Below are positions 25,246 to 33,768 of a stretch of 64,000 bases of DNA, in pieces. The notes beneath the pieces are model-generated. The model was not told the origin of the DNA. It made no database searches and was given only the letters and a program-made list of their open reading frames with translations. A program made the translations under genes and the position numbers. The DNA is from an uncultured Prevotellaceae bacterium (lineage in GTDB: Bacteria > Bacteroidota > Bacteroidia > Bacteroidales > Muribaculaceae), in contig CAMVBJ010000003.1 of the NCBI GenBank assembly GCA_947165675.1, positions 62,001 to 126,000 of the forward strand. Reading direction: 5' to 3'. Positions within the stretch are counted from its first letter, which is position 1; every line of letters starts with the position of its first letter.

Positions 25246-26865
25246 ATGAAACAACAGTCCACACGTCAACCCATCTGGTTACCCCTCGCCCTTGCCTTGG
25301 CGGTGGTGGTGGGCGTCTTCTTGGGCAGCCGTTTCTCGAGCAACAACAAAGTGGCAGAGAACGACCGCAAGCTCAATGCTATCCTTAACCTGATAGCTCA
25401 GGACTATGTGGACACTACCAACCTCAAGGATCTCATCGAGATGAGCATCCCTGAGATACTGAGCAACCTCGACCCGCACACCAGCTACTTCAGCGCTGAG
25501 GAGTTAAAAGCTGCCACCGATGACCTGAACGGTTCATTCAGTGGTATCGGCATCTCGTTTGTGATGATGGATGATACCATTGGGGTGGTCGAGGTCATTC
25601 CTGGAGGTCCCAGCGAGAAAGTTGGCCTGCTGGCAGGAGACCGCATCGTGATGATTGACGACTCCACTGCCACGGGCGAGACAATGACCAATGGCGCCGT
25701 GATGAAACGCCTGCGCGGTCCCAAGGGTAGCAAGGTCAAGTTGGGTATCAAGCGGCAGAACAGCAAGAAACTGCTCTCCTTCACCATTATCCGCGGTGAC
25801 ATCCCCGTCAACAGTGTTGATGCCTATTACATGATCGATGACATCACGGGATATGTCAAGGTCAACCAGTTCGGTCGGCACACCTATGACGAATTCATCA
25901 CCGCCATGGCAAGCCTGCAAGATGATGGAGCCGAGCGTTACATCCTTGACTTGCGTGGCAACGGCGGTGGCTTCATGGAGATGGCGGTGCTCATGGTCAA
26001 TGAGTTCCTGCCGGCCAATCAGCCCATCGTGTTCACTCGTGGTCGCTACGAACGGGATGACAGCGAGGTGTGGAGCGATGGCAACGGCTCGTTCCAGGAT
26101 GCTGAGGTTGCTGTACTCATCGATGAATTCAGTGCAAGTGCCAGTGAGATCATGGCTGGTGCCTTGCAAGACAATGACCGAGGTCTGATTGTGGGCTGTC
26201 GCTCGTTTGGCAAGGGACTGGTGCAGAAGGAGTTTGACCTGCCTGACAGTAGTGCCATCCGCCTGACCACTGCACGCTACTATACGCCCAGCGGACGCTG
26301 CATCCAGAAGGACTACAAGCAGGGCATGTTCAACTACGAGAAAGAATTGATTGACCGCTACATCAACGGCGAACTCTACAGTCGCGACAGCATGAAGATT
26401 GACAAGGATCAAGTGTTCACCACCGCATTTGGCCGCACTGTGTATGGCGGTGGCGGTATTGTGCCCGACATCTTTGTGGCGCGTGACACCAGCGGTGTGA
26501 CAAGCTACTATATCGAAGTGGCTAATGCCGGCCTGTTACAACGCTATGCATTCAATTACTGCGATCAGCACCGCACCGCCCTCAGCAAGTTAGACGATTA
26601 TCATCAGTTCCTTGCCACGGCACCCAGCGACGAGGAGATGCTGACCGATTTTGCCGATTATGCACAGCGCAATGGCATCACCCCACGATGGTACTACATC
26701 AACCAGTCGCGTGACGTGATTGTCACCAACCTCAAGGCGCTCATCGCCCGGAACACCTATGGCAACATGGCATTCTATCCCATCATTAACCACACCGACA
26801 AGACGGTGCAGGCCGCACTCAATGCATTGAACCAGCACAAAGCGGCTTTCCCCATTACCGAGTAG
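25246..26865 (+). CDS. S41 family C-terminal processing peptidase (second of tandem pair)
   Basis: A paralogue of the gene immediately upstream (539 residues, 52 nt apart). Same layout: membrane anchor, PDZ domain (EVIPGGPSEKVGLLAGDRI), S41 domain with FSASASEIM and SFGKGLVQKEF, so the Ser-Lys dyad is intact. It differs in the substrate-facing region (for example SFSGIGISFVMMDDTIG where copy one has TSDIGIQFEMMNDTVG) and ends at FPITE without the extra tail. The pair arose by tandem duplication, and both copies appear functional. It ends the operon, with a terminator 25 nt beyond. Confidence 0.92.
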   Translation: MKQQSTRQPIWLPLALALAVVVGVFLGSRFSSNNKVAENDRKLNAILNLIAQDYVDTTNLKDLIEMSIPEILSNLDPHTSYFSAEELKAATDDLNGSFSGIGISFVMMDDTIGVVEVIPGGPSEKVGLLAGDRIVMIDDSTATGETMTNGAVMKRLRGPKGSKVKLGIKRQNSKKLLSFTIIRGDIPVNSVDAYYMIDDITGYVKVNQFGRHTYDEFITAMASLQDDGAERYILDLRGNGGGFMEMAVLMVNEFLPANQPIVFTRGRYERDDSEVWSDGNGSFQDAEVAVLIDEFSASASEIMAGALQDNDRGLIVGCRSFGKGLVQKEFDLPDSSAIRLTTARYYTPSGRCIQKDYKQGMFNYEKELIDRYINGELYSRDSMKIDKDQVFTTAFGRTVYGGGGIVPDIFVARDTSGVTSYYIEVANAGLLQRYAFNYCDQHRTALSKLDDYHQFLATAPSDEEMLTDFADYAQRNGITPRWYYINQSRDVIVTNLKALIARNTYGNMAFYPIINHTDKTVQAALNALNQHKAAFPITE

Positions 26866-26890
26866 CTTTTTTCATGGCAATTTAATAGAC

Positions 26891-26929
26891 GATCAGGACG
26901 AGGCAGAGGTAATCTGTCCCGTCCTGATC
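26891..26929 (+). terminator. terminator of the S41 protease operon
   Basis: Perfect 10-bp stem GATCAGGACG/CGTCCTGATC followed by ATTTCTTC. A second short stem, TACAACC/GGTTGTA (26944-26963), faces the convergent gene. Confidence 0.65.
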
Positions 26930-26976
26930 ATTTCTTCAAGAACTACAACCGTCGAGGGTTGTAATTCAATTAGCTT

Positions 26977-27363
26977 CTACTTCTTCTTGCGAATGGTGAC
27001 TGCACCGTTGCGGAAGTTATACTTGTCACCTCGCGGAGTGAGAAAATCGATGCGCTTGCGCAGGCGCTTGCCCATCTTGTCCTTAACCACCCACTCGCCA
27101 TTGATGGCAGGGTTGGACTCACTCTCCACAATAATCACGTCGCCCAGCCTGAATCCATGTTGGTTAAACATGTCATGCGAGAGAGCGACCCATCGAATCT
27201 GATAGTTTTTCAACTTATCATAATTGATTCGGTCTCCGCTTGCTGTTACCCAACCAGCACCGCCCTGTCCAGGGTGATATTTGGTGGCGTGCAATTTAAA
27301 ATCCTGCCCAGTGGCAGACACAGCAATCACAACAGCAAGCGCTAAAAAAAATCGTCTTAGCAT
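26977..27363 (-). CDS. small exported double-psi beta-barrel (3D/RlpA-like) protein
   Basis: A 128-residue protein with a signal peptide (MLRRFFLALAVVIAVSATG). The mature part is one compact domain: LHATKYHPGQGGAGWVTASG at the start, VALSHDMFNQHGFRLGDVII in the middle, and WVVKDKMGKRLRKRIDFLTP near the end. This pattern (A-T-x-Y, then a hydrophobic D-V loop, then V-x-D-x-M) resembles 3D-domain and RlpA-like double-psi barrels that bind or cleave peptidoglycan glycans. The fold assignment is inferred; it could be a wall-binding or lytic enzyme. The tail is highly basic (TIRKKK). Confidence 0.6.
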   Translation of the reverse strand: MLRRFFLALAVVIAVSATGQDFKLHATKYHPGQGGAGWVTASGDRINYDKLKNYQIRWVALSHDMFNQHGFRLGDVIIVESESNPAINGEWVVKDKMGKRLRKRIDFLTPRGDKYNFRNGAVTIRKKK

Positions 27364-27440
27364 AAGTTGTTAGTAATTGGTTTGCAATGCAAAGGTAAGC
27401 AAAACAATTGAACTGACCAAATTTTAAGACGATAAAGTGC

Positions 27441-28226
27441 TCAGAAGGAATAGTCAAGTATTTGATTATTAAAGTGTATCGACTTGTTGAGGAATAGACG
27501 GTCCATGGCGCCAGATTCCACTAATTGGGCAGTGCTGCCGGTGAGCACTTGACGGTCGGTGGTGATGAGCCAGAGTTCATCGGCGAGCAATAGGGATTGT
27601 GAAATATCGTGACTGGAGAGGAGGACGGCCTTGCCACGGTCATGGGCGAGAGTTTGCAGCAGGCGCATGGTCTCGATGCGGCTGGCAACGTCAAGGAAAG
27701 CCGTGGGCTCGTCGAGGATGATGATAGGGGTCTGCTGAGCCAGTGCCCGCGCAATCATGGCCTTCTGGCGCTCACCATCACTGAGCGATGCGACATAATC
27801 GCTTGCCTTGTCAATGATACCGGCATCGGTCATGGCTTGGCGAACGATCTTGTGATCCTCGTCGTCGAGGCGCCCCAGAAAACCTGTGTGAGGTTGACGA
27901 CCCAATCCCACCAGTTCCTCAACAGTGAGGGCGCCGGCTTGAATACGCTCGGTCGAGACAAGGCCGATGAGGCGGGAACGTTCCTTTTGACTCATCTCCA
28001 ACAGGTTCTTGCCGTCAGCCTGGATGTAACCGCTCAACGGGCGCTCATCGCAGGTGAGGGCACGTAGCAGGGTGGATTTTCCAGCACCGTTACGCCCTAA
28101 CAGCGCGACCAGTTTGCCCTTCTCGAGTGTAAGGTTCAAGTCACTGAGGAGTGTCACTTCTTTTTTACCGTTGCGGTAGCCGACAGCGAGGTCATGAGTT
28201 GTGTATATTGCGTTGTTATCTTTCAT
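27441..28226 (-). CDS. ABC importer ATPase (FecE/BtuD type)
   Basis: Cytoplasmic ATPase powering the importer encoded by the next two upstream genes. The protein has 261 residues with Walker A GRNGAGKST at 44-52, signature LSDGERQK, Walker B IIILDEPTAFLD and the H-loop SSHD. The domain order is that of FecE, BtuD and HmuV proteins. It is the last gene of a three-gene unit (binding protein, permease, ATPase) with a 31-nt gap to the permease. Substrate is a siderophore, haem or cobalamin; sequence alone does not decide. Confidence 0.92.
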   Translation of the reverse strand: MKDNNAIYTTHDLAVGYRNGKKEVTLLSDLNLTLEKGKLVALLGRNGAGKSTLLRALTCDERPLSGYIQADGKNLLEMSQKERSRLIGLVSTERIQAGALTVEELVGLGRQPHTGFLGRLDDEDHKIVRQAMTDAGIIDKASDYVASLSDGERQKAMIARALAQQTPIIILDEPTAFLDVASRIETMRLLQTLAHDRGKAVLLSSHDISQSLLLADELWLITTDRQVLTGSTAQLVESGAMDRLFLNKSIHFNNQILDYSF

Positions 28227-28257
28227 TAGTTGTCAGTTGTCAGTTTTCAGTTGTAGC

Positions 28258-29292
28258 CTAATTAAAATATTGAATGCGGCGTCTGTTGATGATAATGTAC
28301 AGAATAATGGGCACACCGATGATGGGGGTGATGGCATTGATGGGAATGATACCATGAGGATTGCTCACACTGGCCAGTGCGCACAGCAAGGCAATGTCGG
28401 CTCCCGCAAGGATGGTGGCCGGTACCAGACGGGCATGGTTGCTCGTGCCGAGTGACATGCGGGCAATGTGTGGCACGACGAGCCCGATGAAGCCGATGGG
28501 GCCACAGAAGGCAGTTACCACGGCTGTCAGGATACCCGTGATCAATAAGAGGATATTACGGGTCATTGACACATTGATTCCCAAGTTGCGGGCATAACGG
28601 GTGCCTAATAAAAGTGCATTCAACGGCTTGACCATGAGGGCTGAGCCTATTAGTGCCAAGATGATGATGCCGGCATAGATTGGCATCTGAGCCACACTCA
28701 CGCCCGAAAAATTGCCGAAGCCCCAAGAAACGTAGTTGTGCACTCCCTCCTCGGTAGCCACCGAGTTGAGCAGCTGCACCACGCTGGAAGTGAGATAGCT
28801 GACGAGGATACCGATGATAAGCAACATGGTGTTGCTGCGCACGATGGCCGAGAACGCGATGAGCACCGCCAGCACCACGCCTGCTCCCATTAGGGCACCC
28901 ACGAGGATGGCCATGTAACTACCCACGTTCTCGCCCAGCAGACCGCCTAACGAACCACCAAGGGCCAGAATGACGATGGCGACACCCAGACCTGCGCCCG
29001 ATGACACACCGAGGATAGATGGCCCGGCAAGAGGGTTGTTGAAGGTCGTTTGCAGCAACAGACCTGAAATAGATAGTGCCGCCCCGGCCAGTGCTGCCGT
29101 GGCAATCATGGGGATGCGTGATTGCAGGATGATGATGTCCCATGCCTTGTTGCCGCTACCCTTACCTGTGAAGATGTCAACGATTCTATCCACAGGGATG
29201 TCAACCGAGCCAAACACGAGGCAAGCCACTGCCAGTAGCACGAGAGCGACCGTCAATACCATGAGCGTAACGGCAAAGCGGCGATATGTCAT
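28258..29292 (-). CDS. FecCD-family ABC permease
   Basis: Inner-membrane permease of the FecCD/BtuC family. From the ATG at 29292 (MTYRRFAVTLMVLTVALVLL) it has 344 residues and about ten membrane segments. NNPLAGPSILGVSSGAGLG and GFIGLVVPHIARM are the family signatures, the second holding the ATPase-coupling helix. The frame extends 51 codons upstream, but that part overlaps the binding-protein gene and is hydrophilic and unlike the family, so the later start is chosen, 7 nt after the upstream stop. Confidence 0.92.
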   Translation of the reverse strand: MTYRRFAVTLMVLTVALVLLAVACLVFGSVDIPVDRIVDIFTGKGSGNKAWDIIILQSRIPMIATAALAGAALSISGLLLQTTFNNPLAGPSILGVSSGAGLGVAIVILALGGSLGGLLGENVGSYMAILVGALMGAGVVLAVLIAFSAIVRSNTMLLIIGILVSYLTSSVVQLLNSVATEEGVHNYVSWGFGNFSGVSVAQMPIYAGIIILALIGSALMVKPLNALLLGTRYARNLGINVSMTRNILLLITGILTAVVTAFCGPIGFIGLVVPHIARMSLGTSNHARLVPATILAGADIALLCALASVSNPHGIIPINAITPIIGVPIILYIIINRRRIQYFN

Positions 29293-29299
29293 CGGGGTG

Positions 29300-30430
29300 T
29301 CAGTCAATGTGATGATACATTTGGTTCTTGAAATCGGGTAATAACTCGGGATGCATGATGGCGGCAAACTCACACAACAAGACCTCGGGATGGAACGGGA
29401 TGCGGTCAAAGAAGCGAGTCTTATCCGTATCGCAGACATAGACACGCTTGTTCTTGAACGCCGCCATTTCTTTATTCAGATCGTATGCTCCCTGCAAGTC
29501 CTTGAGTGAATTGATGTTGGTCCACTTAATGAACCAGTAGTCGGCATCTTGGGCGACACTGAGCACCTGGTTGAAGTCTAATGCCAGGGATCCCGTGTTC
29601 TCGTCATCGGCCCAGAGATATTTGCCACCGGCATCGGTGAGGATACGTGCCATGTAACTCTGTCCACCAGGAACGTTCCACACGCCACTGATGACCATCT
29701 CGGTAACGACCGTGGGATGGGTCTCGGCGTTCGCGGCTTTCTGTTTCATTTCGTTATAGGCGGTCACGACGGCTTGGTAGAGGCTATCGGCCTCGGCGCG
29801 CTTGCCTACCAGTTCGCCATAGAACTTCACCCACTCGGCACGGCCCAGTGGGTCATATTCCAGATAATCAGCACACTCAATCAACGGGATATCCAGCTTG
29901 GCTATCTGGCCATAGCTGGCATCCTGATAGGGTGAGAGCAGAATGGCGTCGGGCTGCATGTCGATGACCCGTTCGACAGTGGGATTCATCGAATTGCCAC
30001 AGTCGGCAATAGTACCCGCCCGCAATCCTGCGGTAATAATAGAGTCATTGAAGTATTGACTATCCACAACGCCTCGAACCGCACTGATAGCGCCCAGCTC
30101 ATTCATTAAACTGGTGTGAACCGATGAATAGACAAGGGCGTTCTTGATGGGAGTGCGAACAACAGTGCCATCGGGCAGGTTATCGGGCAACAATGAGTCG
30201 CGAGGCACCAGCACATAGCGGTGAAGCACCCCTCCCTTCCAGGGATCGCCCACAGTGACAACAGTGTAGCCAGGAGCACGTTGTATCGACAGCAGGCGTG
30301 CAGTGGTAATGACCGAGTCCTGGGTATCGAGCGCCATGCCTGCACTATTACCGCTCCTGAAGCATGACGTCATCATGATCAATGACGTCACGAGAAAACA
30401 AATACTGTATTTCAATCGATTGATGTTCAT
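29300..30430 (-). CDS. ABC importer substrate-binding lipoprotein (FecB/BtuF type)
   Basis: A 376-residue periplasmic binding protein with a lipoprotein signal (SLIMMTSC, Cys near residue 23). Two lobes are visible: the N-terminal one with VVTVGDPWKGG and the C-terminal one with MVISGVWNVPGGQSYMARIL, joined by a long helix, as in class III binding proteins for siderophores, haem and cobalamin. Conserved segments include NPTVERVIDMQPDAILLSPY and DYLEYDPLGRAEWVKFYG. It begins the three-gene importer unit. No TonB receptor gene is in view to name the ligand. Confidence 0.88.
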   Translation of the reverse strand: MNINRLKYSICFLVTSLIMMTSCFRSGNSAGMALDTQDSVITTARLLSIQRAPGYTVVTVGDPWKGGVLHRYVLVPRDSLLPDNLPDGTVVRTPIKNALVYSSVHTSLMNELGAISAVRGVVDSQYFNDSIITAGLRAGTIADCGNSMNPTVERVIDMQPDAILLSPYQDASYGQIAKLDIPLIECADYLEYDPLGRAEWVKFYGELVGKRAEADSLYQAVVTAYNEMKQKAANAETHPTVVTEMVISGVWNVPGGQSYMARILTDAGGKYLWADDENTGSLALDFNQVLSVAQDADYWFIKWTNINSLKDLQGAYDLNKEMAAFKNKRVYVCDTDKTRFFDRIPFHPEVLLCEFAAIMHPELLPDFKNQMYHHID

Positions 30431-30445
30431 AATACTCTCTCTTTC

Positions 30446-31075
30446 TTATTCATCGTCATCCACAAGGTCAAGTATATCGGGGCGCATGACATCCTGGGAT
30501 GCGCGATCAATGTACTTGTAGAAATAATCCTGAATAATTTCCTTATTCTTGTAATCCTTGAAACTCTCGTAACGCATCAGCAGGTCGTGATAATCACCGA
30601 GCAGTTCTGTTAATGACTTATGATCAACCTTGACAATACGGTGATTCAGAAAATCGATATAGTAAAAATTGGTTTTGTAGTTGCTCTTTGTGCCTTGATT
30701 GGCAGCAATAAAAGCCACTTTTTCATTAAAGAACACGGGAACATAACCTGTCAACCTGGTAACATCTCCATTGAATCTGTCGGCAAGAAATTTAGGGTTG
30801 ACAAACCAGACGCTGTCGCCCACTGTTGCCGCAAGGAACTCACGATTGACCAGATAATCAACTTTCTCGTCCTCAAAATAGAAATCAATAGCACAAGAAT
30901 TGGGGGAAACTTCGGTATCTGAGACATACATTGATACGGGCTCAGAGTTAAGCATCTGGGCCCATGTCTGGTAGAAATAGACCGTGTCCTGCGTTTCCTC
31001 GGCAGCCATCATGTGAGTCGAAGCCAGCATGATCACGGCAACGATAACACAACGCAGATGTTTAGTCCTTTCCAT
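30446..31075 (-). CDS. secreted protein of unknown function (second of tandem paralogues)
   Basis: A 209-residue protein from the ATG at 31075 with a signal peptide ending ASTHMMA. It parallels the upstream gene along its whole length: DTVYFYQTWAQMLNSEP versus DTVFFYKTWGQMLNKTP, then FLAATVGDSVWFV versus YLAATLGDSIWLI, and DYHDLLMRYESFKDYKNKEI versus DYHDLQMRYEGMKDYKKPEI. The overall identity is moderate, so the duplication is old. The last third is helix-rich and ends in an acidic tail. No known family or catalytic motif is recognised. It precedes the ABC importer by 15 nt in the same direction. Confidence 0.7.
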   Translation of the reverse strand: MERTKHLRCVIVAVIMLASTHMMAAEETQDTVYFYQTWAQMLNSEPVSMYVSDTEVSPNSCAIDFYFEDEKVDYLVNREFLAATVGDSVWFVNPKFLADRFNGDVTRLTGYVPVFFNEKVAFIAANQGTKSNYKTNFYYIDFLNHRIVKVDHKSLTELLGDYHDLLMRYESFKDYKNKEIIQDYFYKYIDRASQDVMRPDILDLVDDDE

Positions 31076-31101
31076 GGTGTTATGGTATTTAAAAAATGAT
31101 A

Positions 31102-31773
31102 TCATTCCACATAATCAAGGATGTAAGGATGCATGATGTCATCTGTTGCCCGCTCGATGTATTTCGAGAAATAGTCATCCATGATTTCGGGTTTCTTGTA
31201 ATCCTTCATGCCCTCGTATCGCATCTGCAAGTCATGATAATCTTCAAGCAGGTTGCACAGCACTTGGGGAGTGAGTTTCTTCACCATGAGGTTCTTGAAA
31301 TCGATGTAATAGATATCGGGGATATAATTGGTTGATTCCCCGTCAAATTCTTTTTCCCCAAACAGAATATCGATGATGGATACATTCCAGGAATTGAGAT
31401 TCAAGAAATTGAAGTATGCCAACTTGTCATTGAACTTCAATGGCATGAATCCGTAGAGTTTTTTCACATCTCCTTTAAAATGATGCTTGACGTAACCGCT
31501 GCTGATGAGCCAGATGCTGTCACCTAATGTGGCGGCAAGATAATCTTCACTCATCGATTTGTTAAGATCCTCGTCTATAGTCTTGATATAAATTTCATAG
31601 GGTGTATAGACCTCAATCCAGGGGTCGATGATGACGGCCTCGGGAGTCTTATTGAGCATTTGACCCCATGTCTTGTAAAAGAAGACGGTGTCCCTGGGCT
31701 CGGTCTGGGCCCATAGTTGCATCGTAACCATCAATAGAGCTGCAACCATGATGTGTCGGAGATACTGTTTCAT
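31102..31773 (-). CDS. secreted protein of unknown function (first of tandem paralogues)
   Basis: A 223-residue protein with a signal peptide (MVAALLMVTMQLWAQ). It is a paralogue of the gene 26 nt downstream. It contains HHFKGDVKKLYGFMPLKFND, in a position that suggests a small beta domain, and ends in a helical region with YFSKYIERATDDIMHP. It lies 14 nt after the maf gene, so DUF2520-maf-this gene-paralogue-ABC importer may be one long transcript. Function unknown; periplasmic or surface location inferred. Confidence 0.7.
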   Translation of the reverse strand: MKQYLRHIMVAALLMVTMQLWAQTEPRDTVFFYKTWGQMLNKTPEAVIIDPWIEVYTPYEIYIKTIDEDLNKSMSEDYLAATLGDSIWLISSGYVKHHFKGDVKKLYGFMPLKFNDKLAYFNFLNLNSWNVSIIDILFGEKEFDGESTNYIPDIYYIDFKNLMVKKLTPQVLCNLLEDYHDLQMRYEGMKDYKKPEIMDDYFSKYIERATDDIMHPYILDYVE

Positions 31774-31787
31774 CTTGATGCTGATGT

Positions 31788-32363
31788 TTAGAATGTTTTT
31801 AGCAACTGATAGAGTTTGCGGGTGGGTAACCCCATTACATTATAAAAATCACCATTGATACCCGAGATGCCGATATTGCCAATCCACTCCTGTATGCCAT
31901 AAGCTCCCGCCTTGTCCAGCGGTCGGTAGTGCTCAATGTAGTAATTGATCTCGTCATCGGTGAGCTCGGCAAAATGGACGATACTTGTGTCGGCAAATGA
32001 CTCCACGCGATCCATGGTCGAGACGCACACGCCACTGATGACACGATGGGCGCGTCCTGAGAGTGAACGCAGCATGTGGCGGGCATCGGCTTCACCTGTG
32101 GGTTTGCCTAAAACTGTCTCGTCAAGTACGACTACTGTATCGGCAGTAATGAGTAATTCGTTGGGCAATAAGGGATGACCCTCGGCCTTGATGCGGGCAA
32201 GATAAACGGGAATATCCTCGACAGGCAGACTGGCAGGGTAACTCTCATCTATACCCTTGATGGCCTCGACACGGAATTTCACGCCCATGTCGTTGAGCAA
32301 TTCGCGTCGGCGCGGAGAGTTGCTGCCTAACACTACATCATATTTTACTAAATTATTGAGCAT
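31788..32363 (-). CDS. maf: Maf-like nucleotide pyrophosphatase
   Basis: House-cleaning pyrophosphatase that hydrolyses non-canonical or excess nucleoside triphosphates such as dTTP or UTP. From the ATG at 32363 the protein has 191 residues. The Maf signature is LGSNSPRRRELLNDMGVKF at the N-terminus, followed by LITADTVVVLDETVLGKP, where the Asp is catalytic, and KAGAYGIQEW. A TTG at 32372 could be a start but the ATG is more likely. It overlaps the end of the DUF2520 gene by 11 nt, suggesting translational coupling. Confidence 0.93.
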   Translation of the reverse strand: MLNNLVKYDVVLGSNSPRRRELLNDMGVKFRVEAIKGIDESYPASLPVEDIPVYLARIKAEGHPLLPNELLITADTVVVLDETVLGKPTGEADARHMLRSLSGRAHRVISGVCVSTMDRVESFADTSIVHFAELTDDEINYYIEHYRPLDKAGAYGIQEWIGNIGISGINGDFYNVMGLPTRKLYQLLKTF

Positions 32364-33132
32364 GATCGTCAAGTGGATAATGGTTCATGATAGACTGGGA
32401 AATCAAGCGGTATAGTTCGCGCTTGTCTCCATGGAGTGTCGCCAAGTGGCTGTCGATAACCCTGTTATCATGACGAATGGCAGGTCCGGTTTGGGATTGG
32501 GCTGGTGACAATCGGTCAAGCTTATCGACCGTGGTACGGATGAGAGGCAGCAGGGCTTCGAAGGGTAACTCCGCTTCGTCAAGCACCTCATTGGCAAGCG
32601 TCCACATGTGATTGGCAAAGTTGCACGAGAACACCGAGGCGATATGCAACTGGCGACGCTTGTTGCTGTCGGCCTCGACAACGTGGCGAGACATCAGGTG
32701 CCCCAAGGCCATGAGATCGGCAAGAGTGGCGTCATCACTGGCTTCGGCAAAGAAATGAACCTCATCCAGCGGCACGATCATCTCACGCGAGAATGATTGC
32801 ATGGGCCACAACACGCCGTAACGTGAGCGATGATTAGCAAACAGGTCAATCGGCTTGCTGCCTGACGTGTGTAGCCACAAGGCACCATTATCGGGTGTCG
32901 TGGCAATGACATCGGCGATGGCATCATCACGTACGGCGATAATATATGCATCGGCATCGGGGATAAGTGCTTTCAGCTCATCTGTCGCGTTGGGGCAACC
33001 GATGTCGTGGGCTAACGCTTGGGCATGATTCAGCGTGCGACTATAGATTTGAGCCACCTGACAATGTGCCACCAAGCCATGCGCTAAGCTGGTCGCAACA
33101 TTACCCGAACCGATAATTACAACTCGTTTCAT
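32353..33132 (-). CDS. Rossmann-fold DUF2520 protein
   Basis: A 259-residue two-domain protein. The N-terminal NAD(P)-binding Rossmann domain has IIGSGNVATSLAHGL (residues 5-19) and IIAVRDDAIADV; the C-terminal DUF2520 domain (about 130-250) is helical with ANHMWTLANEVLDEAELPFE and LSPAQSQTGPAIRHD. The layout resembles ketopantoate or F420-linked reductases, but the substrate is unknown. It overlaps maf. In other Bacteroidales I recall a KdsC-type phosphatase gene between these two; here it is absent. Confidence 0.88.
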   Translation of the reverse strand: MKRVVIIGSGNVATSLAHGLVAHCQVAQIYSRTLNHAQALAHDIGCPNATDELKALIPDADAYIIAVRDDAIADVIATTPDNGALWLHTSGSKPIDLFANHRSRYGVLWPMQSFSREMIVPLDEVHFFAEASDDATLADLMALGHLMSRHVVEADSNKRRQLHIASVFSCNFANHMWTLANEVLDEAELPFEALLPLIRTTVDKLDRLSPAQSQTGPAIRHDNRVIDSHLATLHGDKRELYRLISQSIMNHYPLDDHAQ

Positions 33133-33342
33133 TTCTCATGCAAAATTACATTTAAGACTCGACATAGACAAGAAAGTTTAAGTATTTTGGCATAAACCCC
33201 ATGTCCAATAGCACCACTTCATGTGGTCATGAACCAAGGATACCCAGCCTGAATGATCATAATTGACAATCTGCACACACGATAAAAGATGATTTTATAG
33301 TTTGTTGTGATTTGGGTGCCAGAATTTGGCACTGTGTCGCTG

Positions 33343-33350
33343 TACCTTTG
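33343..33350 (+). promoter_or_regulatory. -7 element for the small protein at 33383
   Basis: TACCTTTG on the plus strand, 33 nt before the ATG. TTTG at 33325-33328 is too close for a standard -33 element. Confidence 0.5.
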
Positions 33351-33370
33351 CAGCAAATTAGAAAATATAA

Positions 33371-33375
33371 GGAGG
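33371..33375 (+). promoter_or_regulatory. unusually strong Shine-Dalgarno sequence
   Basis: GGAGG, 7 nt before the ATG at 33383 and only 1 nt before the ATG at 33377. It decides the later start. Such a motif is rare in this window, where most genes lack one. Confidence 0.65.
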
Positions 33376-33382
33376 AATGAAT

Positions 33383-33691
33383 ATGAACAAGAACATCACC
33401 AACATCGTGAATCTGGGCGACCGCGTCTGTGCTACGCTGGCGTGCAATGGTCGCTGTCTTGCCAGTGTGAATGGATCTGACTTTGCAAGTCTTGAGGCCG
33501 TGAAACGAGCCTTGTTGGAAATAGCTGGCCACTATATGGGCATGGCAGTACTCACCGTACGCAATTGCACCCAGGGATGGCGTGATGTGACTGCTCTTGC
33601 CACGATGAATCGCCCTGCTGTTGAATCCCAGCCCGTTCATGCTGCACCACCCCGAGTGGGCGCCCAATATCTCATCCCATGGGCTTCTTGA
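33383..33691 (+). CDS. small protein of unknown function (102 aa)
   Basis: From the start chosen by the GGAGG site, a 102-residue soluble protein beginning MNKNITNIVNLGDRVCATLA. It carries three Cys in VCATLACNGRC, a helical middle (LEAVKRALLEIAGHYMGMA), a NCTQGWRDVT segment, and a short Pro/Ala-rich tail ending QYLIPWAS. No signal peptide, membrane segment or known family is seen. It has its own promoter element and a strong ribosome-binding site, so it may be highly expressed. The ADP-ribosylglycohydrolase gene follows 77 nt later but has its own -7 element. Confidence 0.7.
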   Translation: MNKNITNIVNLGDRVCATLACNGRCLASVNGSDFASLEAVKRALLEIAGHYMGMAVLTVRNCTQGWRDVTALATMNRPAVESQPVHAAPPRVGAQYLIPWAS

Positions 33692-33736
33692 TAAATTATT
33701 GTGCCCTGATATGTTTCATCATTTGCGAATAAGTTG

Positions 33737-33744
33737 TAAATTTG
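33737..33744 (+). promoter_or_regulatory. -7 element for the ADP-ribosylglycohydrolase gene
   Basis: TAAATTTG on the plus strand, 24 nt before the ATG at 33769; no -33 TTTG at standard spacing. Confidence 0.4.
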
Positions 33745-33768
33745 TAATCTCAAAAATATGATAGTACT

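Noticed and set aside
25534-26412. A 292-codon open frame antisense to the second S41 protease
   Set aside because: Shadow of a gene with intact catalytic motifs; no promoter or recognisable domain.
28227-28257. Repeated TGTCAGTT units before the ABC ATPase
   Set aside because: Only two to three short units in a small gap; too little for a repeat call or regulatory claim.
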